From: Parvibaculum sp041688015
GTDB taxonomy: Bacteria; Pseudomonadota; Alphaproteobacteria; Parvibaculales; Parvibaculaceae
Reading direction: 5' to 3'
DNA: 64,000 nucleotides
Assembly (NCBI GenBank): GCA_041688015.1
Contig: JBDNIY010000009.1
Location: 62,001 to 126,000 of the forward strand
Part shown: piece after piece, positions 41,743 to 50,804 of the stretch
Numbering within the stretch: the first letter of the stretch is position 1
Layout: each line of letters opens with the position of its first letter
Position numbers and translations under genes: made by a program
The notes under the pieces: generated by a model
Database searches by the model: none
The model's input: only the letters and a program-made list of their open reading frames with translations
Told to the model about the DNA's origin: nothing

Positions 41743-43719
41743 TCAGCCTTTCGGCTCGTCCATGCTGAGATTGGGATAGGCGCGCGCAAGCTGGCCGAGC
41801 GCCTCCGAAATGTGGCGTTGCAGGTCTACCAAATTGTCTTGCTGCACCTTGGCATCTCCTTTTTGGAGGCTTCGCGCGGCCTCTGCGACCGCCAGTAGGC
41901 CAATTTCATCGGCAACGTTTTGCAGCTTATGGGCGGCTTGGCGGAACCGGGCGGCGTCACTATCGCCGAACGCGGCTTCGATCCCGGCGTGAAGCGCGAG
42001 AATTTGCGTTAACGCATTGACGATTCGGTCGACGGCGTCATCAGAGCCGAGCGCGCGTTCCATCTCATAAAGGTAATCATGGTCGATGACGCGTCCGGCC
42101 CGTTTTTCGTCAGAGATAGCAGTAAAAGGCCTGTCTGCGCCCGCTTGTGGAGTAGCGAATTGGCCAGCCTGCGGCATTTCGAGAGGCAACAAGAACCAGA
42201 ACGTGCTGCCTTGGTCTGCGGCACTGTCAACTTCGATCCGTCCTCCCATCAGACGGACCAAACGGTCGCTGATGGCAAGGCCGAGACCCATCCCGTCTGG
42301 GCCTTCGTCGGACGTGCTCTTGCCGCGTCCTTGCGTAAAGCCTTCAAACAGGCGTGCGCGCGCATCTGCCGTGAGGCCGATGCCGGTATCAATGACCGAC
42401 AGGCGGAGCGCCTGTTCGTGATCGGGCAGCGATACGGCTTGCAAGCGCAGAATGACGCCGCCACTTTCTGTGAATTTGATGCCATTAGAGATGAGGTTGA
42501 CCAGCACCTGACGCAGACGATCGGGGTCTGCAACAATGCTAGGAATGGCGTTCGGTACAACATCAAACTCTAGAGAAAGTCGGCGCTGTGTCGCCAATGG
42601 GCGCATGTCACGAATGATGTTTTTCACAAGCTCAGCGGGATCAAACCGCTGAGGCTTCAGCTCAAGCGTTTGCGCTTCTATCTGGGAAAAGTCGATCATT
42701 TCGTCAAACAGCCGGCGCAAGGTTTCGCTTGATGAAGTCATCGCTTCGGTCAAGTGGTGCTGCGCTTCGTTGAGTGGCTCGTCGTGCAGCTCACGTGCTA
42801 TATGGACCAGCGTATCGAGCGGCACGCTGACTTCGCGTCCAAGAATATCGAGAAATTCGCCCTTGGTTCTATTGGCGGCGCGGGCGCTGCGTTCGGCGTC
42901 TTCGGCCTCTGCGCGTTTTTGTTCGGTGGCAGCATGCGCACGCGCCATCCGTTCGATGAGATCAGAATTTTCAAAGCGCAACTGGATGGCATCGCGGTAA
43001 GCACTATTGATGCGCCGAGTTAGGCCAAAGGTCGCAAAAAGGAAAATAAACGCCAGCGCAATAATGGCTATATCAAGAGACGAAGGATTGATCAGCATCA
43101 CCACGCCCATCGGCGTCACGGCAACGCCAATATAGGTCAGAGCGGCGGGCAAATAATTGGCGCGCATCACCGCCGACGAGATACTGAGCGAGGCCAGCAC
43201 CAGCGCATAGAAAATATAATGCGCAAAATCTGAGCCTGGCACCCAGACGATGGCACCCACGCCCCATGTCATGCCGCTGATGCAGGTGCCGATTGTATAT
43301 CGCCGCGCCCAATGCATCGCGTGAGTGATAAAGTCAGGATCAGCGAGAGATCGCTTGCGCACCTGGTCGAAATAAAGCTGCGCTACGATCTGGATGATAA
43401 GAACGACGCTGGTGGACCAGAGCGGGGCGGTGCTGGAAAAAATAAAACCGACAACGAGGATGGCAACCACCATCGTGTATCGACTAGACGCACCAAGGTT
43501 GATCAGTAGACGGATTTCTTCGGCGGCTATGCGCGTTGCGATATCGGGATTGCGCTTGACCGATCCAAAAATGGCGGGCTCCATGGTGTCCGGGGGGGGG
43601 AACAGGTTCATGGGGCGGCGTGTCCCGGCGGCATCGAACCCATGGGGCGCTCGCGCCTGCCCGAGCTGGCGATCCTCAACGTTGCTGAACAGGGTTTGGT
43701 GAAAGGGGGCATCTGGCAA
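41743..43719 (-). CDS. Membrane histidine-kinase-like protein lacking the H-box histidine, with C-terminal HPt domain
   Basis: The 658-residue protein has five or six membrane helices (about 82-235), a coiled-coil linker, a HisKA-like region (about 282-350) and a full ATPase domain (NLISNGIKFTESGG, VIDTGIGL, GMGLGLAISDRLV). A C-terminal HPt domain carries His597 in AAHKLQN. In the H box, the expected SHE is GRE with Arg295 (codon CGC at 42835-42837), so autophosphorylation at the usual site is impossible. The ATPase may phosphorylate the HPt or a partner instead. AAGG precedes the chosen start; internal Met37 or Met46 are alternatives. Confidence 0.85.
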   Translation of the reverse strand: MPDAPFHQTLFSNVEDRQLGQARAPHGFDAAGTRRPMNLFPPPDTMEPAIFGSVKRNPDIATRIAAEEIRLLINLGASSRYTMVVAILVVGFIFSSTAPLWSTSVVLIIQIVAQLYFDQVRKRSLADPDFITHAMHWARRYTIGTCISGMTWGVGAIVWVPGSDFAHYIFYALVLASLSISSAVMRANYLPAALTYIGVAVTPMGVVMLINPSSLDIAIIALAFIFLFATFGLTRRINSAYRDAIQLRFENSDLIERMARAHAATEQKRAEAEDAERSARAANRTKGEFLDILGREVSVPLDTLVHIARELHDEPLNEAQHHLTEAMTSSSETLRRLFDEMIDFSQIEAQTLELKPQRFDPAELVKNIIRDMRPLATQRRLSLEFDVVPNAIPSIVADPDRLRQVLVNLISNGIKFTESGGVILRLQAVSLPDHEQALRLSVIDTGIGLTADARARLFEGFTQGRGKSTSDEGPDGMGLGLAISDRLVRLMGGRIEVDSAADQGSTFWFLLPLEMPQAGQFATPQAGADRPFTAISDEKRAGRVIDHDYLYEMERALGSDDAVDRIVNALTQILALHAGIEAAFGDSDAARFRQAAHKLQNVADEIGLLAVAEAARSLQKGDAKVQQDNLVDLQRHISEALGQLARAYPNLSMDEPKG

Positions 43720-43878
43720 CCTTCATTAACAATTGGAACGATCACATAAAAACTGACGAACGCTTGTCAGTCGTCTAGTTGCCTATAAGTGTCGCCCCCG
43801 TGGTCCGCGTTGACTGTACGAGAGCCCGAGATTAGGGTCCGGCTTCTTTACAAACCTTAAAGTTTTTTCAGGTCCGCC

Positions 43879-45501
43879 ATGTCACCCGCCAGTCAGAATG
43901 CCAGTGAAACCGCCTTGTTTGAGGCGGCCAAGGTCTCCAAAGCATGGGCCTTCGAAGAGGCACGAAAACTGGTTGTCCGGCTCGAAAAAGAGGGCAACCC
44001 GGACCGCGAAATCCTGTTTGAAACCGGTTACGGCCCCTCCGGCCTGCCTCATATCGGCACATTTGGCGAGGTAGCACGCACGGCCATGGTGCGCCGCGCC
44101 TTCCAAACTCTGGCCCCCGGCGTTAAGACTCGGCTGCTCTGCTTTTCCGATGACATGGACGGCTTGCGCAAAGTGCCGACCAATGTGCCTAATCAGGAAA
44201 TGCTGGCAAATTACATCAATATGCCACTGACCAAGATACCTGACCCGTTTGGCACTCATCCGAGCTTCGGTGCGCATAACAATGCCCGTCTGCGCACCTT
44301 TCTGGATAGCTTTGAATTCGACTATGAGTTTGCCTCGTCAACGGATTATTACACCTCAGGTCGCTTCGACCAGATGCTGCTGAAGGTGCTGGAAAAGTTC
44401 GACGAAATCATGGCGATCATGCTGCCGTCGCTACGGCAGGAACGCCAGCAAACATATAGCCCTATCCTGCCCGTGAGCCCGAAGACGGGCCAAGTGCTGC
44501 TGGTGTCGCTGGTTGATCGCAATCTCGAAAAGGGGACGGTCTCCTACGTTGAACCCGGCACTAACGAAACAGTTGAAGTGTCCGTCATCGGTGGCCATTG
44601 CAAGCTGCAATGGAAGGCCGACTGGGCCATGCGCTGGGCGGCGCTGAAGGTTGATTACGAAATGGCCGGCAAGGACTTGATTGACAGCATCAAGCTTGCC
44701 TCAAAGATTTGTCGTGTGTTGGGCGTTAATCCGCCTGAAGGCTTCAACTATGAATTGTTCCTCGACCATGAGGGTAAGAAGATTTCAAAGTCGAAGGGCA
44801 ATGGCCTGTCGATCGAAGATTGGCTGCGCTATGCGAGCCCGGAAAGCCTGCAACTCTTCATGTATCAAGCCCCGCGCACCGGCAAGCGGCTCCATTTCGA
44901 TGTGATCCCGAAAAACGTCGATGAATACTGGGCTTTCCTCGCCGCCTATCCCAAGCAGGCGATAAAAGAACAGCTCGGCAATCCTGTCTGGCACATTCAT
45001 GGTGGCCAGCCGCCCAAGGCCGACATGCCGATCAGCTTTGCTTTGTTGCTCAATCTGGCCAGCGTCTGTCAGGCTAAGGACAAGGCCGTGCTCTGGGGCT
45101 TCATCCAGCGTTATGCGCCTGACGCCACGCCCGAAGCGCTGCCCAAGCTCGATGATCTGGTTGGCTATGCGGTGAACTATTTCCATGATTTCGTAGTCCC
45201 GGCCAAGACCTACCGCGCGCCCAACGATATGGAAACCACCGCGCTAGCCGATCTCGCAAGCAAGCTCGAAACGCTCGACCACGAAGCGATGAGTGCCGAG
45301 GAGTTGCAAACGCTGGTTTATGATATCGGCAAGGCTCACGCTTTTGAAAATCTGCGCGCTTGGTTCTGCACTCTCTATGAAGTGTTACTTGGTGAAACGC
45401 AGGGGCCGCGCTTTGGTTCCTTCATCGCGCTTTATGGGGTGAAGGAAACAGCCCACCTCATTCGCCGTGCCTTGCAGGAGGACGACCTTTCCAAGTCGTA
45501 A
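43879..45501 (+). CDS. lysK: Lysyl-tRNA synthetase, class I
   Basis: The 540-residue class I synthetase carries the HIGH-type motif in GPSGLPHIGTFGE (near residue 58) and KISKSKGNG (KMSKS). The class I form is used by archaea and alphaproteobacteria instead of the class II LysRS of E. coli and is a good lineage marker. It attaches lysine to tRNA-Lys. A short array of 14-base repeats begins at its stop codon. Confidence 0.93.
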   Translation: MSPASQNASETALFEAAKVSKAWAFEEARKLVVRLEKEGNPDREILFETGYGPSGLPHIGTFGEVARTAMVRRAFQTLAPGVKTRLLCFSDDMDGLRKVPTNVPNQEMLANYINMPLTKIPDPFGTHPSFGAHNNARLRTFLDSFEFDYEFASSTDYYTSGRFDQMLLKVLEKFDEIMAIMLPSLRQERQQTYSPILPVSPKTGQVLLVSLVDRNLEKGTVSYVEPGTNETVEVSVIGGHCKLQWKADWAMRWAALKVDYEMAGKDLIDSIKLASKICRVLGVNPPEGFNYELFLDHEGKKISKSKGNGLSIEDWLRYASPESLQLFMYQAPRTGKRLHFDVIPKNVDEYWAFLAAYPKQAIKEQLGNPVWHIHGGQPPKADMPISFALLLNLASVCQAKDKAVLWGFIQRYAPDATPEALPKLDDLVGYAVNYFHDFVVPAKTYRAPNDMETTALADLASKLETLDHEAMSAEELQTLVYDIGKAHAFENLRAWFCTLYEVLLGETQGPRFGSFIALYGVKETAHLIRRALQEDDLSKS

Positions 45502-45540
45502 TTTGCCAACCGTAATTTGTCGACCGCAATTTACGCAATT
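45497..45540 (+). repeat. Imperfect 14-base tandem repeats at the lysK stop
   Basis: CGTAATTTGCCAAC (45497-45510) and CGTAATTTGTCGAC (45511-45524) differ in three positions, and two shorter copies of CGCAATTTA-like sequence follow. The first unit contains the stop codon. No function is evident. Confidence 0.7.
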
Positions 45541-45585
45541 TAATTGTATCTTGCAGCCGTACCGGGGTCGGGGGATCATGGTGGT

Positions 45586-46467
45586 ATGGGGATGTATCGT
45601 TTGCTTGCCGCGTTTTTGGCGCCTGTTCTTGTGAGTCTGGCCATTGTTTTCTGGCCTAGCGCGGCCATGGCGTCAGGGGAGACGCCTGCTCACAGCGATC
45701 TCACCTCTATCCGCGAAATATTCTCGCAGGGTGATTTTTCCAAAGCTGCGGAGGAAGCCCGCAAAACCGATGCGCCGGGCGCTGCCGCCCTTGCCGCCCG
45801 TGCAGCACTGGCAGAAGGCGACTTCGACAGTGACATGAAAGATCGCCGGAATGTCTTCGTTGCCGCCGAACGCGATGCGCGGCGCGCCATTGCGCGTGAT
45901 CCCGACGACCCCGAAGGCCACCTTTATCTCGCACTGGCGCTTGGTTTTCTCGGGCGCATGGATGGCAGCCTCGCGGCGCATTTTGCCGGCTATGCCGACG
46001 AAGCACGCACCCATATCGACCGCGCGCTGGCGCTCGATCCGCAAAGCGCTTGGGCTCATGCGCTAGATGGTGGTTGGAACCTTGAAATTTCGCGCGATGG
46101 CGGTTTGTTGGGTGAACATCTCTATGGGGCCTCACCTCAAAAAGGTATGGCAGCCTTCCGCAAGGCACTGTCGCTGGAGCCGGGCAACACAGCCATCGCC
46201 TATCAATATGCGTTGCAGCTTTTGGCCCTTGGCGGTGCGGGCCACTGTGCTGAGGCGCGGCGCGTGCTCGCGCGCTCGCTGAAGGCTGCCTCGGATCACG
46301 AGGAGGACGCCGTGGAATTATTGGCACGATATCGTGCGCAACGCCTCAACGTGACATTGGACACACATGATGATTTGACATTGAAATTCATATTGCGTGG
46401 GGCGTTGGGCAGTTTTTCAGGCCCGCAAGGTGGCGCGGCGGAGCGCCTGCAGCCAGGTCACCGCTGA
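45586..46467 (+). CDS. Exported TPR-like protein
   Basis: The ATG at 45586 gives 293 residues; another ATG at 45592 is equally possible. A signal peptide (MGMYRLLAAFLAPVLVSLAIVF) ends near MASGETP. The mature part is built of helical hairpins of TPR type, for example DEARTHIDRALALDPQSAWAHALDGGWNLEI and AAFRKALSLEPGNTAIAYQYALQLL. It probably acts as a periplasmic scaffold or assembly factor. Neighbours do not show its partner. Confidence 0.78.
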   Translation: MGMYRLLAAFLAPVLVSLAIVFWPSAAMASGETPAHSDLTSIREIFSQGDFSKAAEEARKTDAPGAAALAARAALAEGDFDSDMKDRRNVFVAAERDARRAIARDPDDPEGHLYLALALGFLGRMDGSLAAHFAGYADEARTHIDRALALDPQSAWAHALDGGWNLEISRDGGLLGEHLYGASPQKGMAAFRKALSLEPGNTAIAYQYALQLLALGGAGHCAEARRVLARSLKAASDHEEDAVELLARYRAQRLNVTLDTHDDLTLKFILRGALGSFSGPQGGAAERLQPGHR

Positions 46468-46478
46468 TCCAAAGCACG

Positions 46479-47120
46479 CTATTGGCTCGCCCAGATGATC
46501 CTGGCCATCCACAAAATGTCTTCTGTCTTCAACACACGCGCCTCGAAGGCCGGGTTGAGTGACATCAGCTCAACGCGCTTGTCGCCGCGCCGCGCCAGCA
46601 CCTTGGCCAAGACTTCGCCATCCATGGTTTTCACCACCACGCGGTCGCCTTTGCGAAGAGAGGCCGCAGGCGACACGACAATGACGTCGCCGTCGCGGTA
46701 AACCGGCATCATGCTGTCGCCCGATACTTCCAGCGCATAGGCGTTTTCGTCGCGCACATCCGGCAGTGTCACCTCATCCCAGCCGCCGCCGACCGGAAAC
46801 CCCGCATCGTCGAAATAGCCGCCGTTGCCTGCCTGCGCCAGTCCGATCAACGGCACAGGGCGCGCGCGCGCCGCTGCGCCGCGGGCATCAACCAGCATCA
46901 CAAATTCATCAAGCGTTGCCCCCGTGGCGTTCAGTACGCGCGCAAGGCTCTCCGTGCTCGGCCAGCGTGGCCGCCCCTCCGCCGTCACCCGTTTTGATTT
47001 GTTGAACGATGTCGGGTCCAGCCCCGCCGCCTTCGCCATTCCCGAAACCGACAGGCCATTCAACCGCGCCAATTCGTCAAGCGCAGCCCAGAGCCGAGGG
47101 TGAGACAGGTTGGTGAGCAT
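46479..47120 (-). CDS. HTH/S24 peptidase regulator (CI/LexA-like)
   Basis: The 213-residue protein has an N-terminal helix-turn-helix (about 8-75) and a C-terminal S24 domain with the cleavage-site-like AQAGNGG (Ala97-Gly98). Ser136 lies in GDSMMP and Lys173 in GEVLAKV, 37 residues apart as in LexA. It may therefore cleave itself on RecA filaments or another signal. No phage genes are near. A 34-base near-perfect palindrome lies 13 bases upstream of its start and is the likely operator for autoregulation. Confidence 0.88.
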   Translation of the reverse strand: MLTNLSHPRLWAALDELARLNGLSVSGMAKAAGLDPTSFNKSKRVTAEGRPRWPSTESLARVLNATGATLDEFVMLVDARGAAARARPVPLIGLAQAGNGGYFDDAGFPVGGGWDEVTLPDVRDENAYALEVSGDSMMPVYRDGDVIVVSPAASLRKGDRVVVKTMDGEVLAKVLARRGDKRVELMSLNPAFEARVLKTEDILWMARIIWASQ

Positions 47121-47132
47121 GAAAAGGGTTCA

Positions 47133-47166
47133 TTTAGGTTATAATTCCTAGGAACTGTAACCTAAA
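47133..47166. promoter_or_regulatory. 34-bp palindromic operator of the S24 regulator
   Basis: TTTAGGTTA (47133-47141) is mirrored by TAACCTAAA (47158-47166) around a central palindrome TTCCTAGGAA (47145-47154), with both centred at 47149.5. It lies just upstream of the S24 regulator gene and 104 bases before the DUF952 gene on the other strand, so it may control both. Confidence 0.7.
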
Positions 47167-47269
47167 TTTTGGAGGACACCAGCGCAAATAGGCGGGCTCC
47201 TTCCTTGTTCGCTCCCGTCCATCCCGCTATGTTGCCGCCACATTGGGCAAGCAGGACGAGAGAGCGGCC

Positions 47270-47608
47270 ATGGCCAGTATTTACAAGATCGTGAGCGAGG
47301 CTGAATGGCGCGCGGCAGAGGCGGCGGGTGTGTTTTTAGGTTCGGGCATCGACCTTCACGATGGCTATATCCATTTCTCGACTGCCGTGCAGGCTCCTGA
47401 AACCGCAGCCAAACATTTTGTCGGCCAGACAGACCTATTGCTGGTTGAGGTCAGGGCTGATCTCGTCGAACTCAAGTGGGAAGTGTCGCGTGGTGGGGCA
47501 CTGTTTCCCCATCTCTACGGACCTTTGCCGATGAGCGCAGTGGCGCGCGTGGTGACGCTGCCACTTTGTGCCAGTGGCGAACATCGTTTTCCCGATATGG
47601 CGGACTGA
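47270..47608 (+). CDS. DUF952-family protein
   Basis: From the ATG at 47270 the protein has 112 residues and the DUF952 pattern: YKIVSEAEWRAAEAAG, DGYIHFSTA and FPHLYGPLP. The family has an ADP-ribosyltransferase-like fold by later structural assignment but no proven reaction. It ends two bases before the TTG start of pyrD, so both probably share a transcript. Confidence 0.88.
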   Translation: MASIYKIVSEAEWRAAEAAGVFLGSGIDLHDGYIHFSTAVQAPETAAKHFVGQTDLLLVEVRADLVELKWEVSRGGALFPHLYGPLPMSAVARVVTLPLCASGEHRFPDMAD

Positions 47609-47610
47609 CA

Positions 47611-48660
47611 TTGATCGATCTTTTCCCTCTCGTTCGCCCCGCCCTCGGCTTGGTTGAGCCCGAGCGCGCGCATCGTCTGACGCTGTTGGGTCTGAAAACC
47701 GGATTTGGACCGCGCCAAAGTGCGCCTGATCCCGCTGTGCTCAATGTCGATCTTCTCGGCTTGCATTTCACCAACCCACTCGGCATCGCCGCGGGCTTCG
47801 ACAAGAACGGCGAAGTGCCCGACGCCATGCTCGCCATGGGCATGGGCTTTGCCGAAGTCGGTACGGTGACGCCGCGCCCGCAAAGCGGCAACTCGCGCCC
47901 GCGCATCTTCCGCCTAAGCGATCAGGGTGCAGTCATCAATCGCCTCGGTTTCAACAATCAGGGCCATGCCGCGCTTCGTCGCCGTCTGGAAGCGCGAAAA
48001 GCGCGCGGCGGCATTGTCGGCGTCAATATCGGTGCCAACAAAGACGCGAGCGACCGCATTGCCGATTATGAAACCGGCATTAGGACGTTTGAAGGTCTGG
48101 CGAGCTACTTCACCGTCAATATTTCATCGCCCAACACGCCGGGCCTGCGCGCACTGCAAGGGCGAGGCGAGCTTGAAACGTTGATGGTGCGCGTCTTGAA
48201 GGCGCGCCAAACCCGCGTGCCTATCCTGCTGAAAATTGCACCAGACCTGACGCCCGATGATCGCGCCGACATCGCCGCCGTGGCGCTCGATCTGAAACTT
48301 GACGGCTTGATCATTTCCAACACCACCATCGAACGCGACGGTTTTGTCAGCGGCAAACATGCGCACGAAACAGGCGGCCTGTCCGGGCGTCCACTGTTCG
48401 CGCTCTCGACACAGGTGCTGGCCGACATCTATCGCCTGACCGGCGGAACGGTGCCGATCATCGGTGTCGGCGGCATTGCCAGCGGTGCGGACGCCTATGC
48501 AAAAATCCGTAATGGCGCGACACTTATTCAGCTTTATTCTGCGCTGACCTATGAAGGGCCGGCCCTTGTCACACGCATCAAGCGTGACCTCGCTGATGCA
48601 TTGGCCCGCGATGGCTTTGCGCGCGTTGCTGACGCGGTCGGCGTCGATGTCAAATCATAA
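47611..48660 (+). CDS. pyrD: Dihydroorotate dehydrogenase (quinone), class 2
   Basis: The TTG at 47611 begins MIDLFPLVRPALG (349 residues), the normal N-terminus of class 2 enzymes with its membrane-associating helix; a longer frame upstream overlaps DUF952 and is not family-like. FMN and substrate motifs are visible: GFDKNGEV, GVNIGANKD, the catalytic serine in NISSPNTPGLR, and GVGGIASG. It passes electrons from dihydroorotate to ubiquinone in pyrimidine synthesis. Confidence 0.93.
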   Translation: MIDLFPLVRPALGLVEPERAHRLTLLGLKTGFGPRQSAPDPAVLNVDLLGLHFTNPLGIAAGFDKNGEVPDAMLAMGMGFAEVGTVTPRPQSGNSRPRIFRLSDQGAVINRLGFNNQGHAALRRRLEARKARGGIVGVNIGANKDASDRIADYETGIRTFEGLASYFTVNISSPNTPGLRALQGRGELETLMVRVLKARQTRVPILLKIAPDLTPDDRADIAAVALDLKLDGLIISNTTIERDGFVSGKHAHETGGLSGRPLFALSTQVLADIYRLTGGTVPIIGVGGIASGADAYAKIRNGATLIQLYSALTYEGPALVTRIKRDLADALARDGFARVADAVGVDVKS

Positions 48661-48683
48661 GACCTGAAACCTGAGGAGACGAC

Positions 48684-49043
48684 ATGTCCGAAGTCACTAT
48701 CTGGCATAACCCCCGTTGCAATAAATCACGCGAAACGCTGGCGTTGCTGCGCTCTCACGGTTTGCAACCCGTGATTGTTGAATATTTGGAAACCCCGCCC
48801 AGTGCTGCCGAGCTGACGTCGGTTCTGAAAAAACTTCATATGAAGCCGCGCGATTTGATGCGCAAAGGCGAGGCGATCTACAAGGAACTCAACCTTGCCG
48901 TCGACAGTCTCTCAGACGACAAGCTGATTGCCGCAATGGTAGCAAATCCGATCCTGATTGAGCGCCCTGTCGTGCTCTATGCCGCGCGTGCCGCCTTAGG
49001 GCGTCCGCCTGAAAACGTGCTCGATCTCTTCACCGGGCTTTGA
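48684..49043 (+). CDS. ArsC/YfgD-family arsenate reductase-like protein
   Basis: The 119-residue thioredoxin-fold protein starts with WHNPRCNKSRETLALL, carrying the redox cysteine at residue 12 of the ArsC family, and ends with the family segment RPVVLYAARAALGRPPENVL. It is probably a glutaredoxin-linked arsenate reductase or the related YfgD. No other ars genes are nearby, so a role in arsenic resistance is uncertain. Its end overlaps the convergent MATE gene by 14 bases. Confidence 0.87.
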   Translation: MSEVTIWHNPRCNKSRETLALLRSHGLQPVIVEYLETPPSAAELTSVLKKLHMKPRDLMRKGEAIYKELNLAVDSLSDDKLIAAMVANPILIERPVVLYAARAALGRPPENVLDLFTGL

Positions 49044-50355
49044 GCGCGGCGCGCCCAACCGACCCATAAAAGGGCAGGAGTGTTGCTGTCCGCGCGACAT
49101 AGAAGATGATGAGCGCCGCCCAAAGGCCGTGATTGCCATAGCGTCCGGCAAGGCCCCACCAGCTTGCCAGAAAAATCGCCAGCGCGAGTACCATCGCATT
49201 GCGCATCTCGACCGTGCGCGTCGCGCCAATGAAAATGCCGTCGAGCAGAAAACACCAGACCGCCAGCACCGGCGCGATGGCGGCCCAGGGCAGATAGATA
49301 TTAGCGGCCGCGCGCACCTCGGGCGATGCCGACAAGGCATTGATGAGCAGGGGACCAGTCGCAAAAAGAAAAAGCGACAGCCCCAGTGCCGTCATCCCCG
49401 CCCAAAGTCCGGTGAGCAAGACAGTTCGCTTGAGCGCTGCGCTGTCGTGCGCACCAACGGATTCACCCACCAACGCTTCTGTGGCTGAACAAAACGCATC
49501 TAGCAGAAAAGCCGTAAGCGTGACAAGTTGGCCAAGCACCGCATTGGCCGCCAGTGTCACGTCGCCCGCCCGTGCGCCTTGTGCGGTGAAGAAGGCAAAC
49601 ACGAAAATGAGACAGAGCGTACGCAGCATGATGTCGCGATTGACGGCGATCATGCGCGCGATCTGCACGGCATCAAGAATGCGTGCGCGGGCCCATTGCG
49701 TCGTGTCGCCCTTACCGAGGGCGCGCCATGCCAGCGCTGCGCCGAGCATCGTGGCCGCCATTTCAGCCATCACTGTGCCTGCCGCAACACCGCGCACGCC
49801 CCAACCAAGGCCGACAACAAACGCGATGTTGAGCGCGATGTTGAGGATGTTCATGAAGAGTTGCAGCGCTAGCGCCGTTTTGGCCTGTTGCCGCCCGATG
49901 AACCAGCCGAGCAGAGCGAAATTTGCCAGCGTAAACGGCGCACTCCAAATGCGGATGTCATAGAAGCCATGCGCCAGCACCTGCACTTCGCTGCTGCTTT
50001 TGAGAAGCGCAAAGGCAACCAGCCCAATTGGATATTGCAGCAAGATCAGCGCCGTGCCGATGACACTGGCGACCAGCAAGGCGCGCGCAAGATTGGCGCT
50101 AACTTCCAGCGTGTCGCCCGCGCCCAGCGCCTGTGCCGTGAGCCCGGTTGTGCCCATGCGCAAAAAGCCGAACCCCCAATAAACAAAATTGAAGATCGTC
50201 GCGCCCAGCGCCACCGCGCCAAGGGCGGCAGGATCAGGGATGCGCCCGATAATGACCATATCCGACAGGCCGAGCAGCGGCGTTGAAATATTGGACAGGA
50301 TGATCGGCCCGGCAAGCCGAAGCACGCGGGCATGCGTGATCGTCAAGCGGTCCAT
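49030..50355 (-). CDS. MATE-family efflux transporter
   Basis: The 441-residue membrane protein has twelve predicted helices in two homologous halves and the MATE/DinF pattern (ILSNISTPLLGLSDMVIIG, IGRQQAKTALALQL, LGLSLFLFATGPLLI). It would export cationic drugs or metabolites in exchange for sodium ions or protons. It is followed upstream by two thioesterase genes on the same strand, only 10 bases away. Confidence 0.9.
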   Translation of the reverse strand: MDRLTITHARVLRLAGPIILSNISTPLLGLSDMVIIGRIPDPAALGAVALGATIFNFVYWGFGFLRMGTTGLTAQALGAGDTLEVSANLARALLVASVIGTALILLQYPIGLVAFALLKSSSEVQVLAHGFYDIRIWSAPFTLANFALLGWFIGRQQAKTALALQLFMNILNIALNIAFVVGLGWGVRGVAAGTVMAEMAATMLGAALAWRALGKGDTTQWARARILDAVQIARMIAVNRDIMLRTLCLIFVFAFFTAQGARAGDVTLAANAVLGQLVTLTAFLLDAFCSATEALVGESVGAHDSAALKRTVLLTGLWAGMTALGLSLFLFATGPLLINALSASPEVRAAANIYLPWAAIAPVLAVWCFLLDGIFIGATRTVEMRNAMVLALAIFLASWWGLAGRYGNHGLWAALIIFYVARTATLLPFYGSVGRAALKAR

Positions 50356-50365
50356 GGAGCGCGCC

Positions 50366-50800
50366 TTATTCGTCAGCTGTCTTTAGCAAAAAATGTCCAT
50401 GCGCCGTGGCGATGGGACGCGAGCGGTCTTCTTGCCACGCTTCGGCGTGAACGGTGGCAACGCGGCGGCCCTGTTTGGTGATGTGAGCGCGCGCATAAGT
50501 GTCGATAGGTTTGCCGGAGCGCAGATAGTCAATCGTCAAGCCGATCGGCTTGGGAACAGCCGTAATCCCGGTCTCAAACGCGAGCTGAATGATTGAGGTC
50601 ATTTCAAGAAACGCCCCGATGGCGCCACCATGCAGGGCCGGCAACACCGGATTGCCGATGAGCTTTTGGTCAAACCCCATCACTGTCGTGATCTCATTGC
50701 CTTTTTGGTCAATCGTGATATTGAGGAATTGCGCATAGGGCATGGCCGACAGGAACAGGTTGAGGTCTTGCGGCGGCAGCTTCAGGTCTGTTTCGCTCAT
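50366..50800 (-). CDS. PaaI-family hotdog-fold thioesterase
   Basis: The 144-residue protein shows the PaaI hotdog signature LPALHGGAIGAFLEMTSIIQLAF and the strand pair LTIDYLRSGKPIDTYARAHITKQGRRVATVHAEAW. It would hydrolyse acyl- or aryl-CoA thioesters. A second PaaI-type gene lies five bases upstream, and the MATE gene follows ten bases downstream. Confidence 0.88.
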   Translation of the reverse strand: MSETDLKLPPQDLNLFLSAMPYAQFLNITIDQKGNEITTVMGFDQKLIGNPVLPALHGGAIGAFLEMTSIIQLAFETGITAVPKPIGLTIDYLRSGKPIDTYARAHITKQGRRVATVHAEAWQEDRSRPIATAHGHFLLKTADE

Positions 50801-50804
50801 GGGG

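Noticed and set aside
46479..47166. S24 regulator as evidence of a prophage
   Set aside because: No integrase, structural or lysis genes lie nearby; neighbours are housekeeping genes.
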